Positions 26,164 through 35,700 of a DNA stretch of 64,000 nucleotides are shown one piece after another. The stretch's first letter is position 1; each line of letters starts with the position of its first letter. The notes under the pieces were generated by a model that worked only from the letters and a program-made list of their open reading frames with translations, did no database searches and was not told the DNA's origin. The translations under genes and the position numbers were made by a program. The stretch is taken from assembly GCF_000737575.1 (NCBI RefSeq), contig NZ_CP006270.1, forward strand, positions 2,111,163 through 2,175,162, given 5' to 3'. Origin of the DNA: Synechococcus sp. KORDI-49 (lineage in GTDB: Bacteria; Cyanobacteriota; Cyanobacteriia; PCC-6307; Cyanobiaceae).

Positions 26164-26188
26164 GAACACAGAGATTCACGCACTCCGT

Positions 26189-26365
26189 TCAGAAGCCGCC
26201 GGGTCGCATGATCAGTGGATGGCCGATCGACCATTCAGCCAGCGTGGCGGCCACAACGGCCACCATGGCGATCCGGCCATTGGTGCGTTCAGCCCGTCTG
26301 AGGTAAGCGTGCCGTCGCTGCAATCGGGCCATGGCCAAATACCGGGTTGTATTGGCCGAACGCAT
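26189..26365 (-). CDS. High-light-inducible protein (HLIP/Scp family)
   Basis: A 58-residue single-helix chlorophyll a/b-binding-like protein. The family motif ExxNGRxAM is seen as ERTNGRIAMVAVVAATLAEW, where the Glu, Asn and Arg ligate and lock the chlorophyll dimer. A basic N-terminus precedes it. HLIPs protect photosystems and newly made chlorophyll-binding proteins under high light and other stresses. ATG at 26365 is preferred over a GTG nine bases upstream. Confidence 0.85.
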   Translation of the reverse strand: MRSANTTRYLAMARLQRRHAYLRRAERTNGRIAMVAVVAATLAEWSIGHPLIMRPGGF

Positions 26366-26452
26366 GACGCCCACACCTGTTTACACATCTAAACATTCGG
26401 TTGCTGCCGGTTTTGTGATCAGGATGACGTTCTCGTCAAACGATCAGGGCTG

Positions 26453-26462
26453 TCTCGCGAGA
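26453..26462. promoter_or_regulatory. Perfect 10-bp palindrome in the hlip/137-aa gene intergenic region
   Basis: TCTCGCGAGA lies in the 181-bp gap between the divergent HLIP and the 137-aa gene. It is a possible operator; no regulator can be named. Confidence 0.25.
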
Positions 26463-26546
26463 TCGCGATTCCGGAAGCGGCAGGCTTGGTAGACGCGACT
26501 GAAGGAAGTCGCCATTCTGAGAAGGCGTTAAGGCTTCAGCCGAATC

Positions 26547-26960
26547 ATGGCGATCCCCAATGCTTTGATTCCTTCGGACGAAAAGCGTGCTGTTAATAAG
26601 CCCAGGCTGATCTTTGCCGTTGTGGTGATTGGTTTGTTCGGCATTGCCACTGTAGGTTCGCTTGTCAGTGTTGTGTTTAAGCAGTTCACTCCTGCTTTGA
26701 CTGATGAGGAAGTTGTTGTTGTTGGTTACCTAGCGGCATTCCAATGCCAGAAGCAGAATGGACGAATCTCAGATGCTCAAGGCCGTAGTATCCTTCAAGA
26801 TCTCATGAGTGAAAATGGCATGGACGCCACCGTTTTGCAGCGTCCGATTGTTGTGAAAACGGCTGACCTTTATGTGAGCAGTCTTGATCAGTCGTGCGGT
26901 GCTGGAGATCGTGATGAAAGCATGGAAATTCGGCGACTTTCTGAACAGGTCAGAAAGTAG
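26547..26960 (+). CDS. Membrane-anchored hypothetical protein (137 aa)
   Basis: A short cytoplasmic start (IPSDEKRAVNKPR), one transmembrane helix (LIFAVVVIGLFGIATVGSLV) and an extracytoplasmic domain of about 90 residues with two Cys (FQCQKQNG and QSCGAGDR) that could pair. ATG at 26547 is clear. No domain is recognised. It lies upstream of the leucine-rich-repeat gene but separated by 228 bp. Confidence 0.65.
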   Translation: MAIPNALIPSDEKRAVNKPRLIFAVVVIGLFGIATVGSLVSVVFKQFTPALTDEEVVVVGYLAAFQCQKQNGRISDAQGRSILQDLMSENGMDATVLQRPIVVKTADLYVSSLDQSCGAGDRDESMEIRRLSEQVRK

Positions 26961-26970
26961 AATCGCTTCA

Positions 26971-26982
26971 CGGTGATCACCG
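26971..26982. terminator. 12-bp palindrome after the 137-aa gene
   Basis: CGGTGATCACCG begins 11 bases after the stop codon. No T-run follows, so it may be a weak terminator or a protein-binding dyad. Confidence 0.25.
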
Positions 26983-27188
26983 CTCACGATCCTGGAAAGC
27001 TTGAATGACGATGGATCATAATTCTGAAACGACTGCTTTGATCTCAACTCAGTCATGACAATTGATGCAGGCTTTCCCTATGCTTGAGGTGGGAGCGTAA
27101 CCCAGGGTGCTAGAGAGATTGCCGGTCAAGGAGAATTATATTTTGTTGGAAATCAAATAAAGGTGAAGAGCTGTGCTCACTTCTGTTC

Positions 27189-28796
27189 TTGCTGGCTAAA
27201 ATCAATTTTATTTCGGCCGGTTCAGTGAGTTTTAATTACGCACTCAATGGTGATGAGCTGACTGTTGAAGAAGGGTCGACAGCGATTCCCGAGTTCGCAT
27301 TCCGTCAGAACAATCTCTTCCTGACGGTGGTTCTGCCGACCACGCTTGAGACGATCGGTCGTTTTGCCTTCGACGAAACGAGCTTGACGGAAGTCAGTCT
27401 TCCTGATTCGCTGATCACCATTGAGCAGGGTGCCTTTCGTCAGTCTGACCTGACAGAGCTGGTTGTACCGGATTCCGTCGTATCGATTGGTGCTTCCGCG
27501 TTTGACAATACTGATCTGGTCGCCGTCCGATTGCCAGAATCGTTGACGTCGATTGGCGACTATGCCTTTTATAACACTCCTCTGACGCAAGTCATCATTC
27601 CCGAGTCTGTTCAAACTTTGGGGCGTGGGGCATTTGCTGCGACCAATATTGAGTCTGTTGTTGTTCCAGCTTCCTTCGCGGGAAATTTGCCGACCAATGC
27701 CTTCAACCCTGGCACTGAAATCACGTTATCGGCGGAAGCTCCCGCGGAGGAGGTGAGAGAAGAGCCGACAGCGGAAGCTCCTGCGGAGGAGGTGAGAGAA
27801 GAGCCGACAGCGGAAGCTCCTGCGGAGGAGGTGAGAGAAGAGCCGACAGCGGAAGCTCCTGCGGAGGAGGTGAGAGAAGAGCCGACAGCGGAAGCTCCTG
27901 CGGAGGAGGTGAGAGAAGAGCCGACGATTGAACCATCCGCATCCAAGTCTCCAGGATCCCCATCGAACGCTGCTTCTTCATCGAACACTGCTTCTTCGAG
28001 TTCATCAGCACCTTCGGTCAGAAGTGCTTTGGAGAGCCTTGGAGCTGTGAATCAGGTGGTTGACTCAATACAACGCGTGGTTGACAAGGTGATTCAAGTC
28101 GGCGACTCCGTGAAGCTTTCCAGCTCAGATGCAGAGATCATCGTCCCTGAGAAATTCTCCGATCTGATTTCCATTGATCATTCGTTGGCCAACAAAATTG
28201 CATTGAATGCGCCGTCATTTGTCAAGAACCTTGACGTTGAGATGCAGGTCCCTGGCTTGCAGTTGGATGCAAAAAAGATGGCCAAGTCAGATATCGTCTT
28301 TGCCTCAGGGCTTAATGCAGAGTTGGTCAGTGAAGTGCGCAAGATGAAGAAGGTATCGATTTCAATGTTTAAGGGGGATGATGTTGTTCGCTTTGTGGAT
28401 GGGGCAATTATGAAATCTTCTGTGTCGACTGGCCAGGGAGATGACCAGGTCATCCTGGGGCAAGATGTCACGGTCGGCAAAAACTCTAAGTTCAGGCTGG
28501 GGGAGGGAAGTGATCAAGTAGATATCCAGGGCGAGGTTAAAAAAATGAAAATCGATTTAGGCGATGATAGAAATGCTGACGTCGTCAGTTTGGAGGCAGA
28601 GGATTTGATTTCCAAGAAGCTAAAAATTTCCAATTTCAATCGTGATGATCGGTTGATTGTTGATGGTGATGTCTTTGGGTATTCGGATCTGCGTGATAAT
28701 GATTTCGATCGAATCAAGATCGGTTTTGCTGCGTCGTCGGGCATTGGTAAAGTGATTGATTCTCTGGGGATCAGTGAATTGTCGGATATTTTGTGA
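27189..28796 (+). CDS. BspA-type leucine-rich-repeat (LRR_5) protein with acidic repeats
   Basis: Three parts are seen. Residues 20-175 hold about six LRR_5 repeats of the BspA type (AFRQNNLFLTVVLPTTLETI, then SLTEVSLPDSLITIEQGAF, and so on), typical of surface proteins that bind host or matrix molecules. Residues about 182-246 are five copies of AEAPAEEVREEPT. After a Ser/Pro/Ala linker, the C-terminal 280 residues are acidic and beta-rich, with Gly-Asp motifs (TGQGDDQVILGQ, RLGEGSDQVDIQG, DLGDDRNADVVSL) reminiscent of RTX-like calcium sites. No Sec signal is seen. The start is unclear: TTG 27189 lacks a ribosome-binding site and GTG 27225 is an alternative. It is probably a surface or exported protein. 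Confidence 0.8.
   Translation: MLAKINFISAGSVSFNYALNGDELTVEEGSTAIPEFAFRQNNLFLTVVLPTTLETIGRFAFDETSLTEVSLPDSLITIEQGAFRQSDLTELVVPDSVVSIGASAFDNTDLVAVRLPESLTSIGDYAFYNTPLTQVIIPESVQTLGRGAFAATNIESVVVPASFAGNLPTNAFNPGTEITLSAEAPAEEVREEPTAEAPAEEVREEPTAEAPAEEVREEPTAEAPAEEVREEPTAEAPAEEVREEPTIEPSASKSPGSPSNAASSSNTASSSSSAPSVRSALESLGAVNQVVDSIQRVVDKVIQVGDSVKLSSSDAEIIVPEKFSDLISIDHSLANKIALNAPSFVKNLDVEMQVPGLQLDAKKMAKSDIVFASGLNAELVSEVRKMKKVSISMFKGDDVVRFVDGAIMKSSVSTGQGDDQVILGQDVTVGKNSKFRLGEGSDQVDIQGEVKKMKIDLGDDRNADVVSLEAEDLISKKLKISNFNRDDRLIVDGDVFGYSDLRDNDFDRIKIGFAASSGIGKVIDSLGISELSDIL
27732..27926 (+). repeat. Five tandem 39-bp in-frame repeats
   Basis: Units at 27732, 27771, 27810, 27849 and 27888 are identical apart from one base in the first (CCC for CCT) and one at the end of the last. 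Each encodes AEAPAEEVREEPT. The near-identity suggests recent expansion by slippage or recombination and probable length variation between strains. Confidence 0.97.
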
Positions 28797-28851
28797 GGCA
28801 TGTTGTTCCTTGATCAAGTCTCTCCGTGATTTGTCTGTCCTTTGATCTGCT

Positions 28852-29466
28852 GTGACGGTTGAACGACACGAACTGCGTCTGTTTCTCAATCAGCCTGTTG
28901 TGATTGTTGGTCGTCTTAGTAAGGAAAATAGTATCAATGGCAATCATCGTAATGCCTGTTTGCGCGCGATTGAGATGCGCCCTTTGGTGAGTGATACAGC
29001 GATTCACACTCTGGATGCTGTGCGTGTTCATCATGGTTGGCTGCAGCTCACTGGCATGGAATACAGCATGCCTGGCCTGGTACCCATGCTCTGTACGGCA
29101 GCGATGGTCAGCAGGTACACCAGAAGCAACGGCTCAACAGATCTTGGTTTTTCTCCGTTTGCTTCTGTCTGCCTTGACTTTGTGGTGCGACGGGCGGCTA
29201 TGAAAAAGACAGATGTCCTCGCCAAACAGTTCATCGGCGACCAGTTAAACGCGATCGAACAAGGTCGATCATTTTTTTGTTTGCAGGCAGATCCAGCCAC
29301 GGTGTTGATGCAGCTTAAGCTCTGGCTGATTCGTGACTCTCAGCCGCCTCCCCATGGAGCAAGGCTTACTGACATCCTGTCGATGATCGGAATACAAAAT
29401 TGTAAGTCCACCGGATTTGTGGAAATCCCAAGAAAAAATCCATCTGAGGTATCTGGTTTTGGTTGA
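28852..29466 (+). CDS. Hypothetical protein (204 aa)
   Basis: GTG at 28852 opens a 204-codon frame, TVERHELRLFLNQPVVIVGR at the start, continuing through WLQLTGMEYSMPGLVPM to the basic end. No signal peptide, membrane helix or domain is recognised. The N-terminus is beta-rich and could be an OB-like small domain. It ends 17 bp before the convergent giant gene. The function is unknown; coding status is likely from length and uninterrupted frame. Confidence 0.6.
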   Translation: MTVERHELRLFLNQPVVIVGRLSKENSINGNHRNACLRAIEMRPLVSDTAIHTLDAVRVHHGWLQLTGMEYSMPGLVPMLCTAAMVSRYTRSNGSTDLGFSPFASVCLDFVVRRAAMKKTDVLAKQFIGDQLNAIEQGRSFFCLQADPATVLMQLKLWLIRDSQPPPHGARLTDILSMIGIQNCKSTGFVEIPRKNPSEVSGFG

Positions 29467-29483
29467 TGCTCTGTGGTTGGTTC

Positions 29484-29760
29484 TTAGATCGTGTCGACCA
29501 CCCCTTGCATTTCATCTGTCATGAGCAATCCATCCACAAGAGGGTTGATGATGTCATCTTGGTCGAAGTCAAATCCACCGCTCTGAATCAGCTCGTTCAT
29601 CGTTGTGTTGATGGTGTTGTTGTCCAGGCTGGCATCAGCTGACAGGGCACCATCGGTGAGGGCGTCGCCAGGGAATGTACCCATCAGATTGCGCAAGCCG
29701 ATGACGGCATCATTCTGGAAGGTGATGCTTCCACTATTGTCAAAGTCGAAATTCGTGACG
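29484..29760 (-). other. C-terminal EF-hand/dockerin-like tail of the giant protein
   Basis: Encodes NFDFDNSGSITFQNDAVIGL and, about 60 residues later, GGFDFDQDDIINPLVDGL. Both are calcium-loop-plus-helix patterns as in dockerin type I or EF hands, placed at the very C-terminus, where a type I secretion signal would also lie. The protein ends GVVDTI. Confidence 0.6.
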
Positions 29761-32700
29761 ACTTCGCGAAGGTCATTAACTTTTAGGTTGAAGTTTTTCT
29801 GGACTGATTTCCCACGTAAGTCTGTGCTCACCAGGCGAACATCATAGGAGTCTTTGAATTCAAAGTCTGGAGATTCTTTGATCTTTAATTGGTCTTCCTC
29901 CACTGTGAAGAAGGTGTTGTCTGTGTCTCCGATCCCACTGATCAGTTCGTAGGTGAAGGTATCTTGTTCATTTGGATCAGCCGTTGTCAGTGTGGCGATC
30001 ATAGCTCCTGCAGCTATGTTCTCGTCAAAATTGGTGGCACTCAGCGTCAGATCAGTCGGTGATTCATTCACGAAGACATCTGCTGGCTGAGATGCAATCA
30101 CCAAGGGATCAGTAATGATTCCATCCGCGATGCCGTCGAAGTCGCCGCGTCCACCATCCTGGAGCCAAAGTTCAACGGCTTCAAATAGGCCATTGTTATC
30201 GGCATCGATGAACAACGCTCCGGTTCCACTGATTGGGTCGTAGTCGAACGATTCCCAGACGCCGTCCTCATTGGGCTTGAGAATACTGGGATTGGCAAGA
30301 CCTTCTCCTCCGAGCTCAAGCTCAACCTTCTGAAGCTCACCGAACCCGAGGGTCTCCAGATCAAAGGCAAGTTCACCGAGGAACTCTGTGTCTTCGGCCA
30401 GTTCACTATCTACGGCATCAACAATAATGTCACGTAAATCATCAGCCAGGCTCTCGTCCACGGCGCCAAATCCAACATTCTTGAAGCTTTCACCGTTGCT
30501 GGGACCAGCCAGAATCAAAGCTTCGGAGGCTTTGCTCTTGCTTCCTCCACCGCCGGTTCTCAACGACGGCAAGGCCACGAGGTCGTCGGCCAGTGTCAGG
30601 ACGCCATCCTCAGCTTCAGTCATGAACTGATCAAGGTTGACATTAATACTTGCTCCGCCGACGTTGACCTCCATGGCGGAATCGCTGCTGAACAGAAGCT
30701 CGAGAACCGAACGTGGATTCAACACTTCGGGTTTTCCGTTCTTGTCAAAGCGGATGGCTTCTGCGAGATCAGGATCTTCGACAACCACCGGTGCACCGCT
30801 GGCGGCTGCCTGAACGATCTGAGACACAGTTTCCTGCTGCTCGGCATCCTCTTCTGGAGCGAGCCAGGGAGAATCGTTCCAGTAGACCGAGATGCCCCGC
30901 TCAGCCTCCGCAAGGATGCTCAATTCTGGACTGTCTTTCAGCTCGTTCTCTGCGGCTGTGGCAGCAAGGTGAATTTGGCCCAGATGCACACTGCTGCTTC
31001 CTGGCCATGTTGCGGCGAGAGGATCACTCCAGGTCAGAACAAGCGTGTCGTCCTCGATGGACGCTCCTTCCCAACCAGTGGCGAACATATTGGTGAGATC
31101 TGCTCCGATAAGACGTTCGGTGAGTTCCGGATTTGAGATCCGAATCGTCAGTCCTGTCGAAGCCATCCCTGCCACGCCAGGGGTGTAAACGAGATCGAAG
31201 CTGTCGTTGTCGATCCACTGACTCGAGAGTTCAGCCGTGATGCCGTCGTTGTCTCTCAGAAGCAGTCGTTGAGCGCTATCGGGGAGTGAGATCTTTTCTG
31301 AATCGCTGCTGAAGGAAAGAAGAAGTTCCTGATCACTGGTGACGAGCTCGTTGTCAGTTGTCTCGATGCTCAGCAGGGCCAGGCTGCTTCCGGCGTCCAC
31401 GCTGACTGTTCCTTCTGTGCGGTTGAGTTGATCGATCGCGTCAGTTTGATCTGCGGAAGTCGTGATCTCCCACTGCAGTTCTGTATCGCTCTTGAGCGGT
31501 TGATCGAACTGCAAGAGAAGCTGGAAGTCATCACCTTCGGTGGTTTGACGTTCTTCCCAAGGGATTGATTGCAATGTGGCAACGTCCGCTTGGACCATCG
31601 GTGGCACCACCAAATTGATCTTTGCAGTGACTGGATCACGATTGGGTCCGTCCTGAACCTGTAGTTCCAGCCTGTGAAGGATGGCTGCCGCGACTGTTGC
31701 ATCAACTTCAAGGACACCATCCTCAAGAGTGATTCCTGGAGGTGTGAGCTCTGGGTCGGGGAATTGGTATTGAAGACTATCGCCGTTGGCATCCATTACC
31801 CAGTTGTTGGCTTCAAGATCCCATTTCGTCGTCTGACCCGCCGCCGCCTGCAGTTGGAAGGGAAGATTCCAGATCGGCTCAATGTTTCGCTGCGTGATCT
31901 TGACATCGAAATGCAGGTCGATCGACTCAAGTTCAATATCCTCATCACTTCCGCTGGCACGGACCGTGAACAGGTGATTACCGATGCTGTCATGGGGAAT
32001 TCCACCAATGGTGATCATTCCAGCTTCGCCATCGAAGGTGATGCCATCAGGTGGCACACCTTCTCCTTGGAGTTCAAAGGAGAGGACATCACCATCGGGA
32101 TCAGTAACCAGACTGTTCAGGCTGATGATCTGCTCTTGGCCCGTTGGGCGTTGACCCGTCTCCAAGCGCAGGGTCATTTGATCCCGAGCAGTCTCGGTCA
32201 GAGCCGGTCGATCCGGAAGATTGTTAATGGTCACGCCCAAGTTGTGACGTTTCAGTGTTCGACCATTGCTGTAGGTGACCTCAAGATTGAAATTCCCTTG
32301 CAGGTTGTCTTCGGGTTTGATCGCCCAGGCCTCCAGTGTCGAGGCACTTGCACTGTCATCCTCAATCACAGTGACACGATAGGGAGATGGTTCAAGAGCA
32401 TCTGAATCTTCACTGAGATTCGCATCATGCATCTGCATATCAGAGATCCAAGTAGCTCCGCCATCTCCAACGCTATGCCCTGTAACACCTTGTTTGAAAG
32501 CATTCAGGTCGACCAAGCCTTCTGCGTAGTTGGATTCGTCGTATCCAAGCAGCTTCAATTGAAGTTCCAATTGCTCAGCTAGATACGTTGCCACCCTGTT
32601 TGTTCCTAGAGTAGCGAGAATTTCGTCAACCTTCTCTTCAAAGGAAGAGGTGCTTGATCCGTAATCGGAAAGATCAATCAGGAGAGCACCATGCCCTTCC

Positions 32701-35700
32701 TGGAAGCTGATGTGATCAACTTGCTTGAAGGGATCTGCTGATGCAGGATGTGCTGCCTCCCTGAAGAGAGAGGAGGTGCCGAAATGCAGTGTCTGCTCAA
32801 ATAGATTCAAACTACCGTCAGGGATTTCAACACCAGTAACGTCATCCCCGTCAGTGATCTGGATGACTTCGTGGAGCTTCAGATTGATTGAGAAAGAGCT
32901 TTCCGCACCAGCATCAATTGGTAATTCGCCCATCAGTTTGTCTAGCTCTGCTGCGGTGTAAGTGTTCATGATCTGCTTTCCATCAATCACTTTGCGGCTC
33001 ATGTCCCAGCGTTGGATCACCTCACCGGTTTCAACAGAAGTCAATGTCAGTGCAACCGGTCGATCGCCAGCTGCGTCGATGACATTTTCCGGTAAATCTA
33101 GGCCGTTAATTGTGTTTTGCGAGTTGGGGTTTAGGTCGGGTCGGTAGTAAGCATGGTGAAACACTCGGCCTGTGCTTTCTTCTTCTTCTGCTGTAAGCAA
33201 CCATCGGCTATTGGCAAGTACAAAGGAATTTTCTATGGTCTTATTTTCGATATAGCCATATTCATTTGTGGTTGTCGCGGTCGTGAATCGACCTGCTTCG
33301 GAAAACTCATTGCCGGTTACTGCGGGGTCATCAGCGCCACCCATTCCATCCGGTACTCCTGGGTTGTCCTCTGGGAGGAAGCCATCAGGCACACCTGGAT
33401 TGTCGTCTGGGAGGAAGCCATCAGGAACCCCGACAGAGTTGTCAGTGCCCATTCCATCGGGGACTCCAATCGTGGAGCCTGTGCCCATGCCATCGGGGAC
33501 TCCAATCGTGTTGGTGGTCCCCATCCCATCGGGTACCCCAGTCACGGTGTTGACTGTGCCTGTTGAGAAGACAGGATCTAGAGCGATGGTTTCAATCTCG
33601 TTTTGTCCACCAGGTATTGGCCCATAAGCCATCAATGCATAGGGATTGCTATTGGAACTATCCATCCCGTCAGGAACACCTGGATTGTCTGTTGCATCAA
33701 ACCCATCTGGGATTCCTGTATCAAAATCACCAACAGAAACGGTATTATCTGAATTACTGGAGCTTTCAAGATCCAGATTAACATCATCTTCAGAAATCAG
33801 TGAATCAGATGAAAGTGTGATGTAGGCAGGAAGTGGTTCGCCTGCCTTGCCTGTCATCGTATCTCCAGCCTGTAGTAGCCCATCGGTCACAAGCACGATC
33901 TGACCCGTAAAAAGATTAATGGCAGTGGCCGGACTTTTTGTCGTATTGATTGTATTGACTTCATCCCGGCTTAATTGCCAGGCACCTCCTTCGTTGGAGA
34001 AACCTTCCCAGACAAATGTGTCACTTGTATCAAATAAGCTCCTTGACATCTCAAGTTCAATCCTAAGATCAGAACTTGGTGTTAGGCCATCGGGAAGTGT
34101 GAATACAGCTTCAGAGGTTGAATTTGTCGCTAATGGTCCTGAACGCTCAAAGTCAAGATCACCGAGATAGATATCGAGAAGCTGGTCATGGCGAAGCAAT
34201 CGAACACGTGCTGAGCCAATTTCAGAACTCAGTAGAGGACGAGCGCCATCTGGGACTTCAAGGTTTGCTTCTACAGTAATTTGTTGCCCTTCAACTTCAA
34301 GATTAACGATGCTGAGCTCAGGCTGTATATCGTCGTTGATCAATTGAAGCTCAACAACATTTTCGTTGGGCTTGATGGTTTCATCGGTTTCAATTGTTAT
34401 ATTGAATGCCTCAATATCTCTCTCTGAACGCGAGTCTTTATCTGGATAGGGATAGTTTTCGGCAAAAATTGTGTCACCACCATCAGGAGTGAGACTCGCT
34501 GTTACCTGATTGATCCCCTCTTTGTGCGTAATGCGAAGATAGTCATTGGTCGAGGAAGCTGCGATTGTGAACTGCAGATCTGCATACTCACTGGTGTTTT
34601 TTAAAGTATTGACAAGGCTTGCCAAGCTTGCCTTGTCTGAGGTTCTCGCCACCACTTTGGTTGCGCCATCACTGAGGGTGTAGGTTGTGGAGGCTTCTGG
34701 CGAGATAGAAAGAGTTTGAATTCCATTACTAACGATGGTTTGATCTCCACGTAAAGGGATGGTAATTGTGCTCCAGAGTTGTCCAGCATCCCATTTGGGG
34801 TCTTCACTGGGTTGGCCAATATCGAGGCCTGGCATATTTCCATCTAAATCACCTGGAAGTGTGATGGTTGCTGTCGATTCGGCATCTACTTCAAACTCTA
34901 TTCTTTGCTCAGCAGTACTCTCTATCGGGAAGTTGAGCTCGACGACGGTTTTGTCGACACCAAAAGGAAGTACCAATTGATGGTCAGCTCCAATACCCGT
35001 GGTGTGGTTGAGATGCTCAATCACACTTTCTGTTGGCGAGCTTTCCACAATCAGTAAGCGACTCAGATCACTGTTTTCCGTTCCGAAGTAGGAGTAATTA
35101 ATCTCATAAGATTGGAAGGTGCCTTGCTCTGGGATGTATGTCAATTCGGCTTCACTCTCACTCGTCAATATGCCGATAGCATTGGTATTTTCTTTGGCAT
35201 CATGCTCGGTAAGGAATGCTGCATATCCGTCATACAATGTTTGTGTAGACGTTGAATCATCGTTTTCCTCATTGGTCGCCCACCTCAGCCATAGCGATAT
35301 GCTGCCGTCGGGATTGATGAATGATGATGAACTGCTCTCGCTATTATTGTCACTATCGCTAGATGTATCTGTGCTTGACGTAGCATTGCCTTCAGTGATA
35401 TACAGCTTCTCAATTTCAATCTCAAGAGTGGCTATTTGATCATCTCTGAGTTCGTCTGTATTAAAGCGAAGATATGTCACGTTCTCTCCTTCATATTCCA
35501 TGTGTTCATCATGATCCCACTGGGCTTCTTCAAAGACCATTGGATCTATTAAGTCTCCATATCCAGCGCCGAATTCATAATTAAGTCCTGTTTTCAGGAC
35601 GTCTCTGAGCCCTTGAAGTTGATCATTCACTGGATCTTCTGATCCAACCTCAAAGACCTCCCCGAGAACATGAATGAAGGTACCGTTGATTGGTGCATAA

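Noticed and set aside
27732-27926. Possible CRISPR array
   Set aside because: Units are tandem, in frame and without spacers.
27611-28011. Minus-strand frames with Ser/Ala-rich or Pro/Leu-rich repeats
   Set aside because: Mirror of the five 39-bp repeats in the LRR gene; repeats keep any frame open.
31674-32405. 243-codon plus-strand frame inside the giant gene
   Set aside because: Antisense to beta-rich domains of the giant protein; no start signal or domain.
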